64,000 nucleotides of DNA. Origin: Meconema thalassinum. Taxonomy: Eukaryota; Arthropoda; Insecta; Orthoptera; Tettigoniidae. Numbering within the stretch: position 1 is the first letter of the stretch; the number at the start of each line of letters is the position of its first letter. Below the pieces are notes generated by a model. It was not told the origin of the DNA. It saw nothing but the letters and a program-made list of their open reading frames with translations, and made no database searches. This document shows positions 54,126-64,000 of the stretch, piece after piece. The position numbers and the translations under genes are program-made. The stretch spans positions 1,505,258,545 through 1,505,322,544 of the forward strand of contig OX336388.2 of assembly GCA_946902985.2 (NCBI GenBank). The letters run 5' to 3'.

Positions 54126-57100
54126 TGTACGTAACACCGGCAGTTGGCCCAGATGATACGCCTCATAAAACTAGAGTTCGTACCTATGAAGCAACGACAT
54201 ACACATCCATGCACATCTAAGTACACGAAGTCATAACCTCAATGCCCAAGACTATAAATAAACAAAAGCAACAACAATGATGCAACAGAAATTACCAACA
54301 TCCGAATGTATACTTCCGGCCTTCAAATCTGAGGTGGACATCGAGTCAAGTACTATAACTCACGGACACAGTGACTGATGCGGAGGATTTATGTGGCTTT
54401 CCGTGTCTTCATGACGTAAATCTGAAAGTTTGCGAGCTCGAGCGTTCTCTCCGTGCGGGGATTACACTTGCCTCTCCCTGTCTTGTGCAGTGTTTCGGAT
54501 ACAAATGAGATTTAGAGATTCAATCTTGGCGGAAGACGTGTGATGTAGGGCAAACCCATCAGCAGAAGAGTGTACTGTGTGTCGCGCTAAGCATAGGAAT
54601 TCTGTGTACATTCCTGCCGTGGACGAAGTATATTCTATGCAGTAGATAAAATGTACCACACGAGAGAATAATAAAATAACAAAATATACGAGTATTTCCT
54701 TCTATAGAAGCTAGCATCATAGTCACGGTTGGGTATTACTATTACAATTCCACGATCAGTAATTTGTAGAGTAAGGACGGCAATTTCCTATAACAGTAAT
54801 CGTCATACAACAATATATTCAGAAAGGGTGAAGCTAATTACGACGTTTCCGGCAAGAGTAATTGTCATTACATTACATTCAAAATGGATAAAATAACTGG
54901 AGGGGCATGTTATGGGCAAAACCAAAAAAATCAGCTACATTACTTCAATCAAGAGTATTTCAAATCATATTATACCAAGCTCGTTATTTCCATTATTCGA
55001 ACCCCCACTAAATTAGTTCTCTCCAGATTCTAGAATTTCACGTGATATTTTAATTATATAATGTTTCAATTAGGCTACTCTATAATTTGTCTTATTTACA
55101 ATTAACTGTGTATTAATTACTATTTAATACTTTTTGAATTTAAAATCATCAGACAGAAATTAATTATTTTCATAAAATAAAATGTTCCCCATCAACCTGT
55201 GATCATAGTGATTTCATAGTCTAAGCAAAGTCTGTGCGAAGATCATAAAAGTGATTAGGAGCACTATGACTTATTTAAAATGCTGGATTGAGCGAGCTGT
55301 CTCTATTTTCCTTCTAGTACAACTATTCTCTACTGTGGTGAGGAGAGACTGGTAGAAGCAGTTTGGGGGCAGACTACATCAAAAGAACGTTTACTCGCTA
55401 TGACTGTTAACAAGAACAACAATCGTGAACTACGAGTACTTAATCATCAAAACCCTGGGTTATCCCTGCTATCTACACACTTCCACCTCTATCTTCACAG
55501 TGTTGATATCTCCTCTTTGTCTCAGGGGAGAAACAAGCCAATCAGCAACGAGCAGTTTGACGGAGATCACATGACAGCGTAGTGGCGAGATGGATCACAC
55601 ACACATAACAAGTGACTTCTAGCTGGCACGCAAGCAACGCAGACCTCACCCACGCAAACCTTTTACAGCGTGACCATCTGTGGCCTTGTATCTTCAAACA
55701 TGGGGATTCAAATAACAAACGTATCCTATTATTCAAAATATTGTAATTGTTTTAGTTACATGTAAAGATTTAAAGCCATACTTTCAGTGTTATCTATACA
55801 ACATATCAGTTACACTCATGGAAAGAAATACACGTGAACTTATGCATGTAATTTTTCCCAGTAGTGTTGTTTACTTATTATGCATATATATTGTTCCCCG
55901 CCCAGTGATTGGGCAAATTCGTGTTAACGGACTGAAGAGTTACACCTGACAATTCAGTTACCATCAACCAGACAGAGTTCAGGTCAGGGGCAATATGTGC
56001 GACAACGAGCGATAACCTTCCCTAATCGTTTGTTCACATTTTCAGTGTTGTCACATACAGTCCACCCAAAGTATGTTACAGGTATTCGTAACACGGTGAC
56101 TTTGAAGCTCTGCCAAGCGGATAGTTTATCAGAGGCAAAGAATCTACGTCATGGCATTTGCCACTTCTAAATACCCATTTACCCCCAATTTATTAATGAA
56201 TAGATTATAATCTGATAATTATTTCCTGTGTTCTGTCTGTGCTTAAGACACCTCAGCTAAGCCCAAGTACTGAGCCGGTCAGTGGAGTATGCCAGGGTTG
56301 TCATCAACAGAAATGACATCCCGGACATTCCCATCTGTCAAGCACATGAACGGAGAGGATCGGATGTACTTATTATAGGCCAGAGCGGCAAGAGAATCGT
56401 AGTCACAGAGATCTGGGTAATCATGGAGGTAATGTCAAAGACAACCCAAGAAGTAGGCTACACCCTCAAACACAAAACTAAGAAATGAAAATATCCAGGC
56501 TTATGTAAAATCTAGTGAACATGTTTATTAAAAATCAACAAACCCCTATCCTACTCCGGAGGGTTTGTTTCGGCTAATCCGCAAGGCTAATGAATAAAAA
56601 CAAATAAATAAATCCAGGGCCCTAACTGAAGCTAAGTTAAAACCCTCTCGAAAGTCCTTTAATACATAAGTGAAACAACAACAACAAAGCTTAGACTCTG
56701 GTATGTGAAATGATCCCTACGAAATTATAAATAGGTTACTCAATCGGAATTTACATTTAACATAGTGGCAAAACAAGTCCTAAGATCCGTATTTACAGTT
56801 AACGTTAATTTATTTAGCTAAGTCCTGACATGAATACAAAATACAGCGATAAGCGTCTGTAAGCAAAATGACAATCAAAGCTAACATGACAACCAGTGAC
56901 AAAACCAACAATCAGTCATATACATATAAGTGTTCAACAACACTAAAGGTACAATAGGGATGAAGATATAAATAAAGCACTTGACACAAAAAAATATTCT
57001 TATTAAAGACATCCTGCACATTCTGAGATACTGTTTGTACCCAAAAGTCATCTAAATGAATGTTTGTTACGATGGCAAAAGCGCAGTTAAAACTACGTCT

Positions 57101-60100
57101 TACATTGCATGAGTATCGAGCTCCACCAGCTACGAACTTCAGGTCCGTGCGCCACTCCGTCGTCTCAAAGTAGTGTAATCTGTCTAAAAGTCATTCCCGG
57201 TAGGAAATGATTCACCTCTCATGGCATCAGTAAGCAAGCTCAACTGTAAGACCAATGTTAATAGCAATCAATCAATTAATTAATTAGTTAAATATTTTAG
57301 AATAATTACGTTTTCATGATTTATAGGTGTCGAACTAGTTTTTCGCTGGCTTATGACGAAATACTGATGATCCATGACACGTAGGCTAAACGTGAGTCTC
57401 CTGTGAGATCGGTCACTTACAACAATGACTTATAGTCAATTCAACTCCTCGAGCTAACACTGGCTCGGAATGAAACAATAACACAAACTGTCGGCAGTGC
57501 GCAGCTCATATAAACAGCCTCGGGCAAGTCTGGTATCGCATCAGTTACTTCCCTCCAATCACAAACATACAACATTCCGGGTCGTAGACTTATGTCCATA
57601 CGACAGTGCTTGGCATGCACTTAATACATTTAAAATTGCCTCATAAATCGTGTCCTCATGGTCAATAAACAAAGACTAAACCTATCTTCAATTTGTAATA
57701 CTTCCTGAAACAGTATCATACAATTTGTCGCTCAACAATGGCGATCTCACATGTAACTTGAAAGTCCTTCATTCCATGACAAAACATATGGTATCCTACA
57801 AGATGCCTGCTAGCCTTCACCTAGTTTATGAAAACATTTACCAAACAGTAAATTTGACGTCATCACGTCTGTAGAAATAATCAATAGTTTGTCTCAAATG
57901 AATGGCGCGTTGCTTCATGGGAAAGCGCTAACTCGTTCTGCAGGTGTGTGGGCACACACAAGCCTCCCTGCTTCTAGCAGTAATGTAACACTTTCATTCC
58001 GGCGAGGAATTCACTTTATTACAGTCCTATGTGAATTGTGCACTAAATTGCCTCATCAAATAACTTTTACAAAGCCTGGTACTGCGTAACTATACGGAGT
58101 ACAATGATATAACTATGTTTGTCAAAGCAAACAGTCCTATAAGATAAATATTCCCTTTAGTTTCAACTGCATTGATCTGAAGATAAAACACTTCAGCTAT
58201 TTACAAGTTCTCTTCACAATAATGTTACCGTGTCGACTACTTGCCACTAAAATAATAATTAACACACAACCTCTACTACTTCTAGGTTGTTTGAAATGAT
58301 ACGTAATTGGCAGGGTTCGATGCTCGACTGGTATAATTATAATATTCCCTGTCTTGTTCTTCCTCCTAGAACTGTGTGGCATCAGAGCTTCACAATGCTC
58401 AACTAAATCCATTATAAATGTGGCAGCTACTGTCGGCTGAACCAACTGATTCGCCATAAAATATGACAAAGCAGTAGCGTGACTAGAAAATAACAAAATG
58501 GGTGTCACGACAAATATTAACTCGGATGGCAATCCATCCCCTTAAACATCAATTTAGTAGACCAAAAATAGCTCATGGGCTATAGCCATGTTAAGTGGGC
58601 TGTAAGACTTGGCATTTTGAAATCGTCCATCGGAATGCACCATTGGATAACATCCAACTACACGGTGACTAACTAATTCCAGCGTACTGAAATACATTAT
58701 AAAAAATGATGAGTGCTAAATAACAGATCCCTACCTAACTGGTTGTCAAGGAGTTCGGTTGGTTAACTACGCTACATCTACCACTATAAGAATCCGTACA
58801 GGAAAATAAATATAAACCCACAGGACCAGTATTTCACCTCATTCTCGCCGGAATTGAGGGGTAAGCAAAATTTAGACAACAGGAGGGGTAAATCCAATAT
58901 AGGCTTTCCATCCAAGCCTTATCATATTCCTGGCATTTTCTGGGTCCTCATGGTCGAATCTGGAATAGTATCCTCTTCATGTTGGCGGCTCTTATGATGG
59001 TCTGTACCGGGTTTCCAGATTCCCAGACCATAGCGTGGCTCATCCTTGGAATATCTCCCTCACATGGTGGATATACGCCATGTTAATCACAGTAGATAGC
59101 TGTAGAAATACGCAGTTTCACACGTAGTATTTTATGTAGAACATTTTAATATAACTTTCAACACGTGGTGTACACAGAATTTGTGGTTATGACTGTGGCA
59201 ATAAATTGCTCACTGCTTTTACACAAGATTACAGACTAATATTCAAAAATTGCCATTTCGCTGTCTGCTACACAGAGTCTTAGATACACACATGGTATCA
59301 TCTCACTGAAGTTATGACTGTACAAAATCACTCTTTATCGAAGTAATCAATTGCAGTAAAAAGATTGCACTACGGGCGTTGATAATGTTCCTGGTAATGG
59401 CGTGCATTAAATTCATGTAGAGTAATTTTCAATAATCTCTGTCGATTATTTTCCGGCCCTCATGACTTAGAAAATTATGCCTCGTCGTAGAATATGGATC
59501 TTCCATGGCGTCGAAAATATGGAGAAAAAATTCACACTTTTGCCCAATCTTCGATCTGGTCGATAATACTTGATTGAAAACGTAGTCTGATATTCACAGC
59601 GCACGATATGGTGCGAAATAATTGATGATACACTCAGATATAAAGATGTTCTTCCCCTCGTGGGTGGACTATATGATTTCCTAGTCACAGCGGACGGACT
59701 AATAAACACTAATCCAAACTCGGTTGTACCAGGCACCGCATCGTGCTCCTGAGTTCAAGCAAGTGCTCTAATCATTGAGCGACTATTCACATCCGTATCG
59801 CATATCTGCGATGAAAATACCTTTATCAAAAATAAAAACTGACTCATCAAAGTGTTCAAATTATGCAGAAATACAAAATGACAAATTCTGAGTCTTGTGG
59901 TAGCAAAACATGAAGTAATATATGCTCAGAAAAATGAATAAGACATTCCTCCAAAGTCCAGAGAGTGTCGGACATCATGCCAAAGCATGTGCTGGCCTCC
60001 GGGTGCGTTCAATGTTGAAGCAAAGTATTAACAAATACTTTTCAAGGAAAATATCACCGAGTATGAGCTCACACGGGCTCAGTACATTCTCCTACAGCTA

Positions 60101-60486
60101 GTATCTATCATATTCCCCTGAGTTAGTTCACTCTAGATTCTGGGGTTTCAAGAGATATTCTGATGATATAATGGCTTGTACCTTACGGACCGAACAATAC
60201 AGCCATGGAGCAATAATATCATTTAGTGGGTGATTCATATTTACACTAGACATACAGTTTACCAGGTAGTTTTCTCCACAGCACGTTAAGGCTGTTAAAA
60301 GCGCCAGCAACAACAATTGAACAATTTGACAATTTAGTTTTATGTGACAAAATGAAAGTTAATGGTTATGTGTAACATCACCAAATGTATGCTGTGTACA
60401 ATGGCCGTAAGGGGATCGTAAATATTTGCTTTGGTTTTGAAACTCCGTAAGTCACTGATCTGTTTGGAGAGGAAAATGGTTTTGAA
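54126..60486. other. Long interval without recognised genes or elements
   Basis: No open frame longer than about 110 residues and none with a domain I recognise. One dispersed-motif copy lies at 55897-55941 ('cccagtgattgggcaaattc', 'gttaacggactgaa'). It may be intronic or intergenic host DNA, or old degraded elements. Confidence 0.5.
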
Positions 60487-62389
60487 TCTAAACTAATAAA
60501 ATAAAGCTGCAGAGTTTGTGTGTTTGTGTGTTTGTGTGTTTAAACGCACTAATCTCTGAAACTACCAGTCGGATTCGAAAAATTCCTTTTGTACAAGATA
60601 GCCAGATTCAAGGGGAATAGTTTAGGCTATGTTAAATTTCGGTCAGACCAATCCATTTTCTGCATTCAGGCCCTTCGGCACAAATCTACACCGTTTCCCC
60701 GATCTGAACCAATATTTGTATACTTACCCTTTGGAACCCTGAGAGTAACACTGTCTGCATGAAATTTATGAGAGACCAGTCCATTCCCTGCATTTAGGCC
60801 CTTTGACACAAATCTATACCTTTTCACCGACCTAAACCAAAATTTGTATACTTACCCTTTGGAACACTGCGAGTAACACTGTCTGTATGACATTTATGAA
60901 AGACCAGTCCATTCCCTGCATTTAGGCCCTTTGGCCCAAATCAACACCGTTTCACCAATCTGAACCAAAATGTGTACAGTTACCCTTTGGAACCCTGCGA
61001 TTAACACTATCTGCATGCAATTTCGGTTAGACCATTCCTTCCCCTGCATTTAGGCCCTTCGGCACAAATCTATACCGTTTCACCGATCTGAACCAAATTT
61101 TACATACTTACCCTTTGGAATCCTGCGAGTAACACTGTCTGCTTGAAATTTCGGACAGACCACTCCATTCCCTGCATTTAGTCCTTTGGCACAAATCTAC
61201 ACCGTTTCACAAATCTGAACCAATTTTTTTAATACTTACCCTTAGGAACCCTGCTAGCAAAACTGTCTGCATGAAATTTCGGACAGACCACTCCATTCCC
61301 TGTATTTAGGCCCTTTGTCACAAATCTACACCGTTTCACCGATCTGAACTAAATTTCACATATTTACCCTTTGGAAACCGACGAGTAACATTGTCTGCTT
61401 GAAATTTCGGACAGACCACTCCATTCCCTGCATTTAGTCCTTTCACACAAATATACACCGTTTCACCGATCTCAGCCACATTTTGTACACATACCCTTTG
61501 GAACCCTGTGGTTGAGAATAACAAACAAACTGAACTTGAAAACCACGTATTAAGGCCCTAGAACCATTCATGTCCGTAGTAGTGTAACTGTAAGAGTATT
61601 TTAATAAGTCTATTGTTGACTGGCAATTCGGGCTGCATCACGTCGCCCCTACCAGTGTTCTGGTGCAGAATTGCGAAAATAGTTAAATCTTGCGCTGCTT
61701 ATAAATTGTAGTCATGGGGAGTAATTAGTGCAAAAAGATTTCTTAGGCCCCTTAAAACAGTTATCATCATGAAAATATTATGCTGCTGTATAAGTGCGAA
61801 GGTGTTGGTGCAGTATATTGAGGTTATCAGCTGCAATAAGTGTTGGTGCTTGCAAATTTACCTTCATTTATTCCTAAACTTATTGTTGAGCACTATGCGG
61901 CGATAAAATGATACTATTGCTACCTTAGGAGCTCGTGACAGCCGAGGTTTCCCAAAGTGTTCTGATTATTTCCCTACGGCGCCATGCGACAAAAGACGAC
62001 ACTATTGGTCTCTACATTTCTAACAGACAATGAGACATAGGTTCCAGGCAGTTCACTTAATCCTCTTTCTAATCATTTTTAGAAAATTGTTTGTATATCA
62101 CATGTGTGAGTGCTGTAGTTAGTAAATAGCCGTTTCCCTATTCATTATTATCATTATTATCATTACGGGAAAATTACCTAAATGTTACGTCCATTATACT
62201 GTACTGCTTATCACCCTCACTACAACCACCACCACCGCCACTACCACGACCACTACCACCACAAAAAGTTTTATTTTAAAAATTTTTCTTTTCTGGTAGT
62301 TGAAGTGTCATATGCCAGTTCTGTAGTAGTATTCATTATCATCCATAAAACAAATGAATCCACCTAGCGAAGCCGGGCACTACTGCTAG
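60487..62389 (+). mobile_element. Non-autonomous Helitron with ~125-bp array
   Basis: Inserted between A (60486) and T (62390). The 5' end is 'tctaaactaataaaataaag', a classic Helitron start, followed by TTTGTGTG repeats and 'tgaaactaccagtcggattc'. The 3' end is 'agcgaagccgggcac' ... CTAG at 62386-62389. It encodes no Rep or helicase. The interior has a tandem array (60640-61520) and ordinary unique sequence after it. Confidence 0.85.
60640..61520 (+). repeat. ~125-bp tandem array, about 7 units
   Basis: Units share 'catttaggccctttggcac', 'aaatctacaccgtttcacc', 'gatctgaaccaaa', 'cttaccctttggaaccctg' and 'gagtaacactgtctgc'. The unit pattern starts near 60660 and recurs about every 120-130 bp to 61500. 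Non-coding. Confidence 0.9.
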
Positions 62390-63659
62390 TACTGTATATA
62401 ACTGGAGCACCACTAACAAGGAGTGACTTGAGAATTTTTATTTTCATTTTTATTTAAGCTTGTTCCATATATTAAAACAATTGTGAACGAAATCTCTCTG
62501 TAATAATTGTGTTGCTATAAATATTATTAATCCTTGGGTTAGAAGTTTTGTATTTGGCTGGAATCAAGAGCTAATACGCCATTCCTACGAACTTCTATCA
62601 CTGGGGCGTTGGGTACCACCTGACTGCCGAAAGTAGAACTTCGCTAACATTCATTACACAGCTTGCCCAGAAAAATGACCTTGGTGAAATGAATACTCGC
62701 AATTGTTTCAATACACAGAAGACAAAATCAGATCAGTTGGGGATCAATGGATAATGCTTAAAGTGCGTCGTCTCTCAAGCTAACAAAACCTCATCGTAGC
62801 TCAATAACATGTATAGGTATTTCAGTTTTAGTAAAAGGTTAAATTTCCTCCCAATTATTTTAATATATCAGGTTCTTATTATTAATAACTTCATAGTTGA
62901 ATGAAAATTACAAAATCGTGTTTTGTTTTCTAATCTTGAGAAGTTTAGTAAGAATGTAGAAGTCTAGGATGTTCTATGAGGTGGCATTTGTATGATATTA
63001 ACTTTCAATAAAACGACAGTTTCATTAATTTTGTACAATCGGAAGTATGTTTATAACTTGAACTTAAGGGAGAACTATCGAACCCATAAATGTCCGTCCT
63101 ATAAGTTAATGCTCGATTTACCCCTAGTTTATGATCTTGTGTGGCTGTAGCCAAGTAAAGCCAGACTCGAAGGCATTCCCGATTCCAATTCATAGCTTAG
63201 ATAAGTCTCTCTCTTTATGTGGAATGCATGATTGTATCCGAAGGAGCCCATTGCGACTGCATAATGCCGCACAAGCGTGGTGTAGCTTCCAAATGAAACC
63301 CAGATACTACTGTCGACCAAAATATTATGTGCACTCGGGTTTGAAGGTTGTTCGTGAAGTAACCAATAGATCTACATAAAATCCAATAACATCATCCTTT
63401 TCGTCGTTCTATTTTACGTTAGCTCATGTAGGTGTGGAATTTTTAATTTCTATTTTAATATTTTTAACGCAGTTGGAACACAAAAAGTGCTCGTTTTTAA
63501 GCGTGTTTCAACCACGCGCCACATTTAAGAACAATTATCTCAAAAACCCGTCATCAGAGCGAATCCAAATTCTATCACAATATACATTGGAATGTTGTAT
63601 AACTGGTTTATTAATTTCAAACTTTTGTGTGCCCAAGAAACAAAGTTGTTATCATTTTT
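62390..63659. other. Unassigned interval
   Basis: No supported feature. Small open frames are without domains. Confidence 0.5.
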
Positions 63660-63727
63660 AGCCTACTTTTCACATTTTGCAAAAATGAGGAAAAAGTAGA
63701 CTTATGAGATCGATCCGGGAAAATGTG

Positions 63728-63771
<44 letters not shown>

Positions 63772-64000
63772 CTTCTGTCTGTCTGGCTGTGTGTGTGTCC
63801 CCCCTATCAACTCCTAAACGGCTGCAGCAATCAAAACCAAATTTAGTATGAGTAAAGATGTGCACCGGAATAGCTCACGTCCATATTTGAAAATGATGTC
63901 AGTGCTACCAACTACTGAAAAAACGCACTAGAAATTTGAGCTCCATGTTGGATATCTTACAAGGTATGCATGGGAGCTATTCCAAAATTGGCACACATGT
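63660..64000 (-). mobile_element. Hairpin-ended tandem-module element, copy 4 (runs off the window)
   Basis: From left: terminal hairpin with arms 'agcctactttt' and 'aaaagtagact' around 'cattttgcaaaaatg' (63660-63703), 'cttatgagatcgatcc', a (TCTG)n microsatellite (63727-63784), 'gtcccccctatcaactcc', then module sequence with 'gagctccatgttggat'. It continues past 64000. Confidence 0.65.

Noticed and set aside
56282..56488. Possible short coding exon (68 residues)
   Set aside because: Starts with ATG and is open, but I see no splice-site pair, domain or neighbouring exon to support it.
58197..58532. 111-residue minus-strand frame in the otherwise empty 54-60 kb interval
   Set aside because: Not recognisable; a frame of this length is expected by chance, and nothing nearby supports a gene.
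63617..63865. Frame with repeated 'DRQT'
   Set aside because: Translation of a TCTG microsatellite.

Overview
This is eukaryotic DNA, almost certainly from an arthropod and most plausibly an insect with a large, transposon-rich genome. I favour a polyneopteran such as an orthopteran because the tRNA-headed SINEs look familiar from that group, but that is inference only. I see no operons, no bacterial-style genes, no intact host gene, and no intact rRNA or tRNA gene. The window is a graveyard of nested mobile elements, and the only intact protein gene is a transposase.

Layout. 1-6.8 kb: SINE copies, a hairpin-ended tandem element (2390-3243), and a deleted Tc1-like element (5039-5632). 6.97-10.7 kb: a short solo Helitron-like element, then a decayed autonomous Helitron on the minus strand (3' end at 7616), part of which is tandemly duplicated together with a SINE. 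12.8-14.7 kb: a minus-strand non-LTR retrotransposon remnant. 15.5-29.35 kb: a nest in which an RTE-type LINE is split by a hAT-like element (13-bp inverted ends, 8-bp target duplication). That element was itself invaded by a head-to-tail chain of Helitron-like elements (17542-28828) that carry large arrays of ~165-bp and ~635-bp units.

29.6-31.6 kb: three LINE 3' fragments and a second hairpin-ended element. 32.8-37.6 kb: a cluster of SINEs of four types, several with exact target duplications. 38.296-39.760 kb: a complete Tc1 element with perfect 36-bp inverted ends and an intact 341-residue DD34E transposase. 40.8-41.5 kb: a LINE fragment. 44.2-45.7 kb: the third hairpin-ended element. 46.1-46.5 kb: a ~22-bp minisatellite. 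48.08-49.54 kb: a dead Tc1-like element, followed by a foldback element. 50.1-54.1 kb: SINEs, a palindromic element and a mariner-like deletion derivative. 54.1-60.5 kb: no recognisable feature. 60.487-62.389 kb: a well-bounded non-autonomous Helitron with a ~125-bp array. The window ends inside a fourth hairpin-ended element.

The genes do not form a pathway. The main points of interest are modular SINEs (different tRNA-like heads on one shared 3' stem-loop tail, and one head on two tails), Helitron-like elements acting as vehicles for satellite-like arrays, an unclassified hairpin/microsatellite/tandem-module element family, and a dispersed ~50-bp motif, sometimes palindromic. SINE family letters A to G are local labels for this window.
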